NCBI RefSeq assembly: GCF_009870125.1
Contig: NC_046679.1
Span: forward strand, 310,001 to 374,000
DNA length: 64,000 bases
From: Drosophila pseudoobscura
Lineage: Eukaryota > Arthropoda > Insecta > Diptera > Drosophilidae
Direction: 5' to 3'
Shown: one piece after another, positions 47,801 to 60,190 of the stretch
How positions within the stretch are numbered: position 1 is the stretch's first letter
Layout of the letters: each line of letters begins with the position of its first letter
Made by a program: the position numbers and the translations under genes
The notes under the pieces: generated by a model
The model's input: only the letters and a program-made list of their open reading frames with translations
Told to the model about the DNA's origin: nothing
Databases searched by the model: none

Positions 47801-50800
47801 TTTCTATTTTCCTCTCGTGTCCTACCTGGCGGACGAAACGTACCTTAAATATTTGAGACTCAGAGTCATCGGAGAGGGCGGAGTTTCTTCGTTTTCCGTT
47901 TTCCAGCAGATTCAATGTGAAAATTCAATGGAAATATTATTTCCACCAGATGGAACACCCTATATATTTATCGCTTATATACTACATATGTGAATACATA
48001 TGTATACATATATGTGTGTTTTGTGTGTACCAGCATAAAAAATACCCCCGAAAATGCTCAGCCAGAAAGTAAGTGCGTGCGCCTCGTCATCCTCATCGTA
48101 CCCTCCCTGCCTCCTGCCTTCTGCCTTCTGCCACCACCTACAGACCTCTCCTCCTGGTTCGTCCTCGCCCTCCACTCGTCGCTGTGGCAGCCACAAAGGA
48201 CAAATGAAATTTCAGCTCACATTTGCCGTCTCGCTCACTTTCACTTGGCGCCGCAGAGAAAGGTCCACACAAAGGAGGCTACAGGGGAGGGAACAGTAAG
48301 GATACTCCTCTCATTCTGACAAAACTCCTTCATCGGGATGGAATTTGAAGGAAAAGATTGTTCTCAAATTTTCTATGGAGTGTTCGTATTTGTTTCGATG
48401 TAATCTGCAACTGTTGTGAGGTGTATAGCTTTCATCGGAAAGGCGAAGAGTGTCTTTCGATGCAGAACACGTTGGATTCGTTTGAGCTTCGTCCATTACA
48501 GCCCGTATAAAGCTCCGATCTATCCCGTTTCTGTGTTTCCCAGCCCCATCATTGACTCTTTCGTACGGACTCGATGCGGATAACAATCCCTTTCAGTACT
48601 TTATGCGAATATGTATGTCTATAGGGCGAATGCTGACTTCATTTCGCTTATGTAAGCAGAAGCAGCATGAATCAGACCCACATCTGTCCCAGGGGGGCGG
48701 GATGGAGAATGGACTGTGAGATGCGGGACTCAGATCTGACCCAAACCCGAATCCGAATCCGAATCCAAACCCGACTCTTTACTACTCCTCTCCCCTGAAT
48801 CCAGGGCTCGACAAAATGGAGTTTGGGTTATTTTTGGCAACGAAACGAAATTACGACACCCTCTCGCACGCAGCACTCTCTCCCGCTTATGTATTGTGTG
48901 TATATGTATATGCATTATGTTTACCGTTATGTACTCGACTCGAGTCGGTTTGAGTCGGGGTTGGGTTGCCATAGCACCAGCGCGGCGCATGTAAAATTTC
49001 AAACCCTATTTTGGGTTTCAAAGTTGCTTCCGATTGGATAAATGCGGGAGTATGAGTAATTACAAATAATGCTTTTCTGCTTTCAGAATGTTGGATAGGG
49101 GGAGATGCAGATGGGTTGCGTGTGTGGATAGGGTGTGCGTAGGGGTATGGGCGGGTGGTCTGTACATCTGCCTGAAACACCCTCAGGACGCAGCACAGAA
49201 CTCTGAACTGAGTCAAGAGAGAGGATGAATAAATGGTTGGATGGTAAATGCTTGACTGTTCTGTGGACTGAGCTAGGGGATTGTCTATCCTTACGCGAAA
49301 TATCGAGTGAGAGTGAGAAAGTGTCTTGCTGATACTCTTGTGCCACCGCAAAGTTCCTTTGAGAAACACGCTTTCACACCCTGGAAACAGGAAGCCAGGA
49401 AACACGCAAAAACTTGGCAAGACCTGGCAGGCCTAAGCAAACCCCCAAAACTCCAAACCCTCAAGGCTCTTTATTAATTATGAAATTTTTCATGATATGA
49501 TGTGAGTCGCCAAAGAGTTATGGCCCCTCCATGGACTCTCCACAGACTCCTCTCCATACACACGCACACACCTTCCACAGAATAAAGTCTCCATTATATC
49601 TGTCTTTTCTTCTGCTTCTTCGGTCCGCTTTGGTCATTAAAATTAGGTCAGATCGGTGAGCGGTGAGGCGAGGGCTGAGCGGAAATCCTTGAGAATTAAG
49701 CAACAACAAACTAGTTCAACTTTTGTAAGCTCTCTTTTGTTCTCTTCTTTGCACACGATCCTTTTAGCTAGAACAACAAACAACTCACACACACACACAC
49801 ACACTCATGCATGCATGACATGCACACATATTACGCAATGGCTATGCTACCCTGGGCCTTCGATCTGCCTACCTGACTGACTCTTAATTATTATATCAGA
49901 TCCAGTCCCTCTCTTCCTCTCTCTCTCTCTCGGCAGGTAGCGGAACAAAGGGCAAAGCAGGACGAGAACTACGCAGTCGTCTTGCCCCCAAGGCAGGCAG
50001 CCACTGCCACCAGTTGGACCTTGACTTTGCACCAGACCCAAAACCAGATCCAGATCCTTGCAGATCCTATAAGAAGTCCTGACGATCCAGCTGGAACACG
50101 GTCCCCCTCTTTCCAGTCCACACGTGCCCTTATTTGGCTGATTCTTCGTCTTCTTTTGGTATTCGATTCGTGTTTTTCATCAGGCAACACGCGCAGCGGG
50201 AATTTTTATATAAAACGATGAGAGAGGGTGAGAGCGGGAGCGAGCAGTACATAGAGGCTGTCGAGGGTATATCGAAAAGGCCAAAGGGAAAAGCTCCGTT
50301 CGGCCTAAAGCACATTTGAGATACCCTAATTCATAGGAGAAGCTTAGGGAATGATTATAGTCGATCATCGACAAGAACCCAACATATGATATTTGAGTAA
50401 AGAAAATAGGCATTTGGAATAAACAGCTTTTAATCTCTCACCATGAATAATTTCCAAGAGTGTGTAGGGTGATCCCGCTTCGAGGTGGCCTGTTTTCTGT
50501 TTTCCTGCTTTCCGACTCCTCTTCGTTTTGTCTTTGCTGTTGTTTGGGTATTTTTTAATGCCTCTTTTATTGTCGACATTCGTTCGGCATTGTGTGAGTG
50601 TGCAAAAGTGTGTGTTTTTGCACACATACGGGATTATGTACAACTTGTATGGAGCGGGACAAATATGTACATATGTATATATGTATACGTTTCAGACCTG
50701 GAACAGTTATTTGGGTAGAATCATTCTCATTCCCTACCGAATTAACAGATTAACGATGGAAAGCAAAAGTGAGCTGAGCGCGCTTCGCTCCCCACTTTGA

Positions 50801-51500
50801 GCCACTCGACAACCCTGCACATGTTTACTTTTTTGCCGGTTTTTGCACACACACACACACACACACACATAAAACATCTCTGTCGACCAAAGCACGCAAC
50901 GCAGACGAACATGTTGGAGGGGAAGCTGGCAGGTCGAACGCAGCCAAGTCGAGTCGCAACACGTTGGGATGAAAATGTGCAATATTTTGTTTCGAACCGA
51001 CTGAAGTATGTTTTTCACATGAACTGAACTAACGGGGCAAGAAAAAAATAAATATACATACCTACAAACGGTTTTCATAGAAAAACAATGCCAACATAAA
51101 AGAAAGGAAAAAACTGTGATTAAGACTGTATATCCTTATTGATTGTCTCATTGGATCGCGTCTGTAAAGAAAAATGTTGTGTTTTCCATAAGAATTCCAT
51201 TCCTGTAACATAATTTGGAAGTAGGATTCGTCTCAGACTACAATCAACCCCCATTCAACCCCCACACACAGCAGTGTTTTAGCGCCAAAAACATTCTCCA
51301 AATTTTCCTCAAATGAAAAACAAGCAAATAACTTACCGGAGGGGGAAAGTGAAAACCAGCCAACCAAACGTTTTCAAACATGTTTGAAAGCAGCCCGTCG
51401 AGCTCATACTTGATACGCAAAACTGAGTCTAGAGAGCGTAATTTTGGACTTCATTTCATTTTCAACCAACCTTTTCGCTCTCCTTGAATCGTCTTTCTTT
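44810..51500. other. Large non-coding region, right part, upstream of hdc
   Basis: Frames of 171-218 residues around 44813-45472 and of 144-200 residues around 46376-47091 are on both strands of GA/CT-rich low-complexity DNA and are not believed. Microsatellites: CT at 47226-47245, AC near 49783-49803, and CA x12 at 50846-50869. No gene is supported. Confidence 0.5.
50846..50869. repeat. (CA)12 microsatellite
   Basis: Twelve perfect CA units about 1.7 kb upstream of the hdc start codon. Confidence 0.9.
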
Positions 51501-52562
51501 TACGTTATGCTCTAACTTCAATTTCTCTCTCTCTCTCGTTTTCCCTTCTCGCTCTCTCTCAAAACACCCTGCTCTCGGACGATGCACGAGCCTGCCTGCT
51601 CGGAATAAATAAATAAATGAACAAACAACATGTCTCAGCATGTCTGTGCATGTCTCAAATGTCTGCCATTCGTTTTTCAACTTTCGACCAGCGCGGTCTC
51701 TGTGCTGCGTCAAGAAAATAAGTTCAGAAGTTGACAACTAACGTATTTTCGCGGACGAGACAAGAAGTAGTTCAGGAAAGGCGGTGATATAGCCCACAAA
51801 AATATCCAGATTGATATTTTGGCGAAAAAAAATATCAAACAAAAAATATATATACATATTTATATATCAGCTTTGAACATTTTTCTGGTTGTGTGTTTTC
51901 TCTACTGTCTGTGGTCTGTGCAGAACCACAGAATGCACTTACGAAGTTTTACCAAGTTTTTGTAAATTTTTCAAAGTCCGAGCCGCCAGAATAATCGTGA
52001 AAGTACAAGTGTCGTGTTTTTTCGGTCGTTTCCTTCTTCCTTCTTGCCGGCAAAACAACAGCAGAACAAACGGTAAACAGCGAAGAGCGAAAAAAACCAG
52101 CGTCAGCGCGTCTGTCTCGCTTCCGCGAAAAGGCGAAGAAAAAGCCTAAGGAAAAATGTAAAGAAACGCCGAGAATGCCGCCGTGTGTGTAGAGAGCCAT
52201 CAAATGAGAGATAAACAATAAAAACAATTTTTGATACTTAAAAATTCTATACAATAAAACAAACAAAAAAACTCAGCTCAGGAACAACAAAACAAAAAAG
52301 AAACCACAAACTACCGCAAAAATAGACTGCAAAAAAGGAGAAAAACCAACGAAACACTTTTGGAAATATTTTTATACACGAGAAAAACCCAACTTTTGGG
52401 CATCCTAAAATTTACAATAAAAGAAATGAAAAATTGTCCAAAATGCTGCTCCGACGTAGCGGTAAATAGGACAGAATAAGCACAGTTAGCGGCAATCACT
52501 CAATCCGAGGGAGCAATCACAAAACGATTCTGATCGATCCAATTGTACATCCTTAAGCCTCT
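51500..52562 (+). promoter_or_regulatory. hdc: Probable promoter and 5' UTR region of hdc
   Basis: CT repeats (51523-51537 and 51550-51560) supply GAGA-factor (Trl) type sites. The following ~800 bp are A-rich, lack a long frame and contain several short upstream ATGs (for example 52427). The start of transcription cannot be placed from sequence. The TAA at 52554-52556, in frame with hdc, closes the 5' UTR frame. Confidence 0.4.
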
Positions 52563-53890
52563 ATGGCACCACGTCGAAACAGCAATATCAGCGGCAATCC
52601 TTCCCAGCAGCAGCATCCACAGCAGCAGCCACAGCTCCAGCTCTCGCTGGCACAGCAGCAGCAGTCACAGCTCCTCCACTTTTTCACCGAAAGCAGCAGC
52701 AACAGCAGCAGCAATCCTCCATCCAGCAGCAGCATGGCGCCCATGCAACTGATGCAGGGCTCCAACGTACAGCTGGTGCGCTGCTGCTACCCGAGCGGCG
52801 AGTGCCGCAAGCTGGACGCGCTCATCGCCCTTACGGAGACGTCGTTGGCGGACTGCGTCCGAGTGCTGTGCAACAATGAGAACTGTGGCGCGGGGCAGTA
52901 CATGCACCGCGAATGCTTTGAAGTGTGGGAGGCGGGCGTTTTGCAAACGCTCAAGGCGAGCGGGCGGGCGCGCAGCTGGTCGGAGCGGCAGAGGGCCCAG
53001 CACCTGTGGACGAAGAAGGGCTACGACCTGGTCTACAAGGCGTGCAGCTGCAAGTGCGGTCGCGGACAGCTGCGCAAGGATCTCGAGTGGTCGGTGCCGG
53101 CCTCCAATGGCGGTCTGGTGTTCCTCAATGGAAATGGAAGTGGCGGAGGGCGTGGATCCATGAATGGAAACCTCAGCGAGGACGACGACAAGAAGAAGGC
53201 CAAGAAGAAGCGCAATCGCAATGGAAACAGCGGAAACTCTGGCTCAGGAGGCGGCAACCAGAAGAACGGAGTGGGAGTGGCTTTGACCCCACTGAGCACC
53301 AACAATAGCAACGGCTACGGCGGAGGCTCCAACGGACTCACCCCGAACCCCAATGTGGGAGTGATCGGATCCGGGCTGCCGCACAACACCAGCAGCAGCA
53401 ATGGAAACGGGAACGGCAACAGTGGCGGCTCGGAGGGGAATGGCTTGCAGCCCAGCGTGGTGGCGACCCTGAGCAACATCCTGAATCCGAACAACGTCCT
53501 GGGCCTCGATCTCCGTGCCCGGGCCGGCAGCCTCTCCTCCAGCGGCGCCGGCAGTGGCTCGAGCTCCCCCTCGGCCTCGCAGTCCAGCGCCGACATCTCG
53601 CTCTCGCCGGTGCAGCAGCTCCTCCAGCAGCAGCAGCAGCAGGCCTCGCTCCTCATGCAACCCCTGGTGGCACCCCCAACTGCGGGCTATGGCGCTGGCA
53701 ACAACGCCCTGCTCCTCCAGAACGGTCTCGGGCTCGCCAAGAATCTGCTGGCCCCCCAGCAGTCGCATACCCCGGCGCTGCCCGCCCTGGCCAACATCAG
53801 CAACTTCAAGCCTTTGGTCAGCTACGAGCAGCAGCAGTTGGTCCAGCAGCAGAAGAACAAGGAGGTGGAGCTCTACTCGGAGCGTGTGCG
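52563..53890 (+). CDS. hdc: headcase, first coding exon (442 codons plus 2 bases; gene continues outside the window)
   Basis: Headcase is a cytoplasmic/nuclear regulator of imaginal-cell proliferation, tracheal branching and stem-cell niches, related to human HECA. Residues ~70-177 are the Cys/His-rich headcase domain: LVRCCYPSGEC, CNNENCGAGQYMHREC, a basic stretch, then KACSCKCGRGQLRKDLEW; cysteines at 74, 75, 81, 98, 103, 108, 118, 161, 163 and 165. The N-terminus (1-60) is Gln/Ser-rich. KKKAKKKRNR (~210-219) is a likely nuclear signal. The remainder is Gly/Asn/Ser-rich with a polyglutamine tract in SPVQQLLQQQQQQ. The start is fixed by an in-frame TAA three codons upstream. The exon ends CG|GTAAGT (phase 2). 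D. melanogaster hdc makes a second, longer protein by reading through an internal UAA (known work); that stop lies in a later exon, not seen here. Confidence 0.95.
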
Positions 53891-54015
53891 GTAAGTTCCA
53901 AAAATGAGATGAGACTGTGCAAAATGTGTGCGAATGTGTGAGAGAGTGAAATTCCCCAACATGTGGTCGGGCGTTCGTTCAGCAATTCAAATATTTATTC
54001 AAAAAAGTTTTATCA

Positions 54016-54168
54016 ATTACACTGCGCAACAGGGAATCGGACGAAGAGTGCTGCTGGACGAAAGTGAATTGAAATTACTTGCGGCTCTGATTAGGGAAAA
54101 TTTAAAATATTTCCTATTTCATCAGAAAATTTCATATTAGAATCAAGTTTTTTGCTGCGCAGTGTAAT
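54016..54168. mobile_element. Candidate 153-bp MITE with 13-bp perfect inverted ends
   Basis: ATTACACTGCGCA at 54016-54028 and TGCGCAGTGTAAT at 54156-54168 are exact inverted repeats. If the element proper begins at CACTGCGC, it is flanked by TA on each side, as for Tc1/mariner insertions. There is no coding capacity. It sits just inside the hdc intron. Confidence 0.6.
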
Positions 54169-54606
54169 CGACAATTGCTCGAATCGCTTATATAACCTTG
54201 ATATTTCCTTTGACTAATTCTCGGCTGGGGCCACAGCTGCGCGAATGAAACGTATTCGATATTTGCACAAATATTAAATAAAATATTCTTGTTTATTTGA
54301 TTTTGCCTTGTGCAAAATTCTCTTTTAAGGAAGTTCATTATTTTAACGGTTGATCGTTTGCATTTTGTGCGAGAGGGATGGGCAGACTGGGAGATGGGAC
54401 AGACGACGACAGACTGTCTCTGTCGGCAGTCCAGCGCTCCCGCTCCTTGCGGTCCCTTTCCGTCATGTGCATGGGATAGCTCCGTCCTGCCCGCTCTTGC
54501 TGATCTGATCCACGTTCTCTGCTCTCTTTCTCACTTTCGGGCTTGCTTTTGCTGTTATTTCCTTTTTCGTTTTGCGAGTTTCACTTTTATCCATGTCAGT
54601 TTCTTG

Positions 54607-54767
54607 TACCCTTCGCAAAGAGCTTAATGATTTTGACCAGATGCTTGCGCTACAATGCAGAGAGGAGGTAATGTATGTATGTATGTATTTCTGACCCCAT
54701 AAAGTGTGTACCTTGAGATTGAGCACCCACAGCGGAGTCTTATAGTATAGACATGTCCGTCGGTCCG
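54607..54767 (+). repeat. Degenerate dispersed-repeat copy
   Basis: TACCCTTCGCAAAGAG, GACCAGATGCTTGCG, TTTCTGACCCCATAAAG and GACATGTCCGTCGGTCCG follow in the order of a repeat common in Drosophila genomes (ACCCTTGCAGAGGGTATTA ... CCGACCCCATAAAG ... ATGTCCGTCTGTCCG, from memory). The part-copy at 27909 is a relative. Confidence 0.55.
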
Positions 54768-57700
54768 AAAAAGTTTCATCAACTGCACGACATTAATGTC
54801 TTGGGAAGGGTATCATTAGCCTCGACTTTCGAAGTTGGCCCTTCGTTCTTGAGTTTTTTCGCTTGTTCTTCTTCGTTTTGCTTTGGGTCAAGGCTTTGGG
54901 TCTTGTCTCGTCTTGTCTGCCTCCACTGTCTGTTCTCTCATTGTTTCTGATGCTGCATAAATCATAAGAAATGAAAATTATTGAAATTTATTTGCTGCCC
55001 TCCCCCACATATCAGCAGACACATATCGTATGGTGGAATTTACGTACACATGCATATATGTACATATGTGTGCATGTATGTATGTGTGTGTTCTTTTATT
55101 TATTTTATGCCCAATTTTAATATTTCCGTTTCCAAAAAAATCCACGAACGGGTGGCAGCGGCGCTAGCAAAAATATTATTTATTCCAGTGCGATAAAAAT
55201 ACATTTGCGCAAAGAAAACAAAAACAACTGGCGGCAGAAAAAGAAGAAGAGGCAGAAGAACGCCGAAAAGGAACGAAAACAAGAATTAGATCGGTTTTTC
55301 GGTGTTGTTTTGCTTTGCTGTTTCTTGTTCTTGTTTTGCTTGAAAGCAATCTTCAGGCTTACAGCGCTCTCTTTCACTCTCTTTATTGCCTTCTATGGCA
55401 TAATTCATTCATTCTTTAGCTCTCTTCCTCTCGCTCTTTTCTGCTCTTATACATGCAGGCATATGTGTGTACGTATGCATAGTTTTCTGCTTTCAAGGCC
55501 AATGCTAATTTGTGTGTGTGCGTTTGATCATCAACGCTTTGGTCTCTCTCTCTCTCTCTTTCTTTCGAATGCTACCCTGCACTTACATATATTCCTCCGT
55601 GGAGTGATGCATTCCCCTTATCAGCAGGAGCGAGCAGCAGCGCTGATTCGTGTTTTATTCAAAAATAAACTGCCATTAAAATGTTTATCGCCTTTTGGGT
55701 TTTTTTTGATGGTATTTATTTTAGTTTATTTTTAGCGCCACACGCGGCCCATTTTTATATTTCTTCTCTTTTTTGTTGTTGCACTTTTTATTGAGTTTCG
55801 ATAAACAAAAACTTGAGTTACTTAAGCTTGAAACCTGGAACGGTTCTTTGCTCTCTCTTTCTTTAATGAATGAATCTGATTGTACTCTCCAGCGCTCCTC
55901 CTTCCATCTCTCTCTCTCTCTCTGTGTCTCTAGCTGTTGACTTGTTTTGTCTGCTATGCCGGCTTATTTACTTCGCTGTTTTTCTGGTTGTATTTGCCGC
56001 CCAATGTCAAGGTTAAGATACAACATTTTATGTATTCATTATTGGAGGGCGATGGTCGATGGGTGGAGAGCAGACGGTAGGCTGTTTGTTTTTCTCGTTT
56101 CCATTCTTCCGCCTCCGCGTACGCCGCTGCCAAAGCTAACTGTTCTGCAGAAAGCTCTTCCTGCTTGGCTCTCTCTTTCTCTCTCGCTCTCCTGTCTGCA
56201 CATGATTTGCGGCAGCTGTGGGAGTGGGTGGACGTCTAATCCCCGACTCAATCTCTCTGCGGCGGCGTTGGCATAGGCCTAACACACACTCGTGGGTGTT
56301 CCCATCACACCTCCCCTCCCCACCCCTCCCACGAACTCCTCTCCCCCAGCACTCGCCCAATACTTTCCCGAACATTCTCGTTCTCGCACCAACAGCAACA
56401 AATATCGCGCGCGCAATTGCAAATAAATTGCGAAAGGCACGACGAGAATAGATCCAAAAACAACAACTACATTAGCAAGTCGGCATCGCAGGAGCGACGC
56501 TTGCGGTAACAGCGACGGCATTATCGCAGAGTAACAACAAAGTCTTAAATTTGCATACCCCTTACACGCTGCGGAGAGAAAGAGAGGGCTGCCATGGGTG
56601 TGTCCGGTGGATAGAGCATATGTAGCGGGAGAAATGCCTCCGGCGAGAGAGTGGGAGGATGGAAGAGACGAGCTACGGCCGCACTTCTCTCCAGCAGAGT
56701 ACCAAGGCAGTGGGGCCAAGTAGTTGCCATGCCAGGCAGCAGTCTTGTGGAGCAATTCTCGGCCCTAAAGCCGAGTCAGAGGTATCCCCCAGTCGTATTC
56801 CCACTTTCTGTAGTTTATTTTGTTTTTAAATTGTTAGAATGAACATTCTCCCGTCCCCACAGGCGGCATCTAGCACTGCGAATGCGGTTTTTATAGTGTG
56901 AAAAACAAAACTAAAACACAACAAAAAATTAACAACTTTCGCACGACTTTTGTTGTTGTGCCTGCCAGAGGAAGAGGCAGTGGCAGAAACAGATATGGAT
57001 AGAGGCGGGGGGCACTATGTTATGTCTGTCCGCGTCCATATCGGTGCACACTTTATCGGGGTATGCGGCATGGGGCGGCATGGGGCGGCACGGGGCTGGG
57101 GCGCACTCTACGAATATGACTGAATTATAGTCGTGAAGCATCGCAAAATTTCATTTAAATTGTGTTTTTGTTTTTCTCGTTAGTATAGCCGGGGGCTGGT
57201 GTCCAACTCTCGACCCCTCGACGCCTCCACGCCGCAACCCACCAAACGCCAGAGCTGTGCGCTAATTGAGCACGTTCCAAAAACTGTCGTCTAGACGCAA
57301 AGCATAAATTTCTGCACTGTAAAATTTTTATTATCGCGGAACCCCCATTACAGCGACGTCGATAGCTGTTGTTTCCGATGTTGTTTCGGGTCTGTACGGA
57401 ACGTATTGGAATAGGTTCTGTTCTGGCGGGGATCATACATAGCATGCGAGTGCACACGTACACACGTCAAAAATACATATAGTATGTGAGGTTAGGTTTC
57501 ACTTTTGTTTCACAAACGCGGGCTGGGAACGGGGGCCAGCGAAGCATGAAATGAAATGGGTCTCGGACTGCTACTTGTAGTGTACATATGTACATATACA
57601 TATATAGCCATAAACATACGTACATCGCTCATAGGGGCCGACAGGGCAGACCTTCGAGGGGTCGGAGGGGGTGGGGTCCTCTCGTAGAGCAATTAACGAA

Positions 57701-58036
57701 CTTTTTTGGCAGTCAAATTGAGGAAACATTAAAAAGCGAGTTCTGACACTTTGGGGTCGGGGGTGACAATGGAACTGGGTCTGGACACGGTTCAGTTCCT
57801 GGTTCCTGCTTCCTGGTGGAGTGTAGGCCACAGCCAGAGCCCACTGTAGGCACTAAGCGCAAAATCTGTAACCGCGAGGCCCATTTGCAAATGAAGGCAC
57901 ATAGTGTGTGGGCGGAGAAGAGGAGAGGGAGGCATGGGCTCACCTTTTGTTGAATATCAAATCAAGTATGCATTGCAGAGTACCCCCCGCCCTCTGAAAC
58001 CACAAAAGCTATTAATGAAATCTTTACCAAAACGGT

Positions 58037-58066
58037 ACACGCACACGCACACGCACACGCACACGC
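58037..58066. repeat. (ACACGC)5 array
   Basis: Five perfect six-base units of alternating purine and pyrimidine, prone to Z-DNA, in the hdc intron. Confidence 0.85.
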
Positions 58067-58371
58067 ATATAGCTGCATTGAAGCAGTGCCACCCACCCAC
58101 ACCCGAATCCACACACAGAAACATGCACATGCACAGGGCGCATATCGAACGGCGCATGCCTCTGTCTCTTCCTGTGCCGGAGAGCGGGAGAGCAGGAGAG
58201 CAGGCGGAGGTCCCTCCGCCGACGACGTTGTCAGCGTCATTATTGTCGTATTTTCATTGTCAACAGACAATGCCAGGGCAACTCTACTCCCAGCCCCACC
58301 TCAGTACACACCCACAGCCACAGACCCACTCCCGTACCCAAACTAAAGCCCACAGATGGAGCCAGAGCCAG

Positions 58372-58407
58372 AGCCATGGCCATGGCCATGGCCATGGCCG
58401 TGGCCAT
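58372..58407. repeat. GGCCAT hexamer run
   Basis: About six GGCCAT units with one substitution (GGCCGT); each unit is a near palindrome (CCATGG). Confidence 0.8.
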
Positions 58408-59045
58408 CAAGCACACATGTGTGTGCATGTGGAGCCCGGCTATCCGTCCTCAGGCTTTTTGCCAACTTAAAAGGCTTCGTTGGCTCAGCATTTTCCATGC
58501 TCTGCTCTGCCCGGGCCTCTAACCCCCCCCCACCTCCGTGCGCGCTTCACACACGGCAGAACTTTCGTTCCTTCACTGCTTACTCCTCCAGCGCCTACTC
58601 CACTGCTTGCCCGCCCCACTGCTTCCTCCTCGTACCAGCATGATGTCGTCTGACGTTCATAAGCCAAGCTCCTCTTGTTGTGCCCATGCATATGGGTGTG
58701 TGTGTGCACTGCATTGTGTGTCCATGTGTGTGTGTGTGAATGTTTATCTGTCTGCCTGCTGCGCGCGTGTGTGTGTGTGTGCTTTTAGGCTTTTGTGCCG
58801 GGCCATTCAGCCAAATGAGAATGAGAATGCGAGAGGACAGGAGTGGAGAGGAGTGGAGAGGAGAGGAGACCCTCTCTGCCCCTCCCTTTGGACTCCACTG
58901 CAGGCTGGAATTGCAATCAATATTGTTGTTTCTGTTGTTGTTGTTGCTTTTGTTGCTGTTTGTCGAGCAGCTGCCAGACAACACAAAAAGGAGAAAGAAA
59001 GAGTGGCAGCAGTAAAAACGAGCCTGCACCATGACCGAGAGGGGA

Positions 59046-59063
59046 GGGGGGGGGGGGGGGGGG
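59046..59063. repeat. Homopolymer G18
   Basis: Eighteen consecutive G flanked by further G-rich sequence (GGGGA before, TTTAGTGGGGGG after). Such runs are rare in fly DNA and error-prone in sequencing, so the length is uncertain. Confidence 0.85.
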
Positions 59064-60149
59064 TTTAGTGGGGGGAAAGGACATACAAGTTGAAAAGCGA
59101 AAAGTAAAAAACAAAAGCAGAACAGGAACAGGAACGTAAAAAAAAACATGAAATGTTTGTGGAAATAAAACAAAGCTGTTGTTGTTGTTGTTCCCTGCCT
59201 CTCCTTCCACCTTCCACCTTTGGCTCCTATCATTCTTCTCCGTGCTCCTCCTCCTCCTCCGCCTAGTTGCCGGGGAGTGCAATTCGGACTGTAGTTCGGA
59301 CTGGTCCCAGCTGGAGGTCCTGCTGCACTGGGATCCTGTTGGATTGTGGTTCCATCTCCATCTCCGTCTCCCTCCTCCCCGCTCATGCATGCATGCTTGC
59401 ATGCCATTCCATATTGCAACTGTACATGTGCATGATGGCGTGTGCATGATGTCCGCGTGTGTGTGGGAATGTTTGTTTTGCTCCCTATTTGATATCCATT
59501 AAAACGATTCCACATTTGGCGTCGTCTGTCTGGCCCTGAACCTGCCCTGTCTCTCACTCTCTCTCTCTCCCTCTCTCTCTCTCTCTGTGCTTTCTCTGCT
59601 CTGATTGGGAATGCATTCAGCTATCCTGTGTCTGTGTCTGTGTCTGTGTGGCTGCGTGTGTGTGTGTGTGTCTGTCATTCTGTTCATTTGGACTGCAATT
59701 TGTGTCGCTTGCAGTTCCTTTTTCCTCAACTCTGTTTTTCATGTTTACTTTTTTATTAGTTGCAATTTTCATTTGTGTGTTGCCGTAGCGGAGTGGGGAG
59801 GGGGGCAGAGTGGGGGGTAGTTGGCTTCCATTCATTCGTTCTTGTATGGAGAGGGGAGTTTATCTGGCGACTCCCCCCATGGGGGACTTTGTCGTAACAT
59901 TTGACACCTACTCAATCACAGTCTCTTTACTCTTTTCCGTTCGCTTAGCCATGTTCTATGCTCTATGCTCTATTCTCCACCTTCCCCCCCTCCACCTACA
60001 CCCCTCTCTCCCCACACTGGCTGTAGCCAGACAAGAGAGCAACAAATGAAGCTTAAATTTTAATCGTCACTCTGCCGCCATTCGCCTGACGATAATGCTG
60101 ATGATTCTTTTGCCGCTTCGCTCGTCTCAGCTTCAGCTTCAGCCTCGGC

Positions 60150-60190
60150 TTCCCTTCCCTTCCCTTCCCTGCTCTTCCCTTCCCTTCCCT
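60150..60190. repeat. TTCCC pentamer array
   Basis: Two blocks of TTCCC (60150-60170 and 60175-60190) separated by GCTC; a homopyrimidine tract able to form triplex DNA. Confidence 0.8.

Noticed and set aside
52052..52149. Short frames just upstream of hdc as an N-terminal extension
   Set aside because: An in-frame TAA at 52554-52556 separates them from the hdc start; they are at most upstream frames in the 5' UTR.
58595..59557. 320-residue minus-strand frame and overlapping frames
   Set aside because: Built from CA, GT, GAG and poly-G low-complexity DNA inside the hdc intron; no domain, no splice support, and open frames on both strands.
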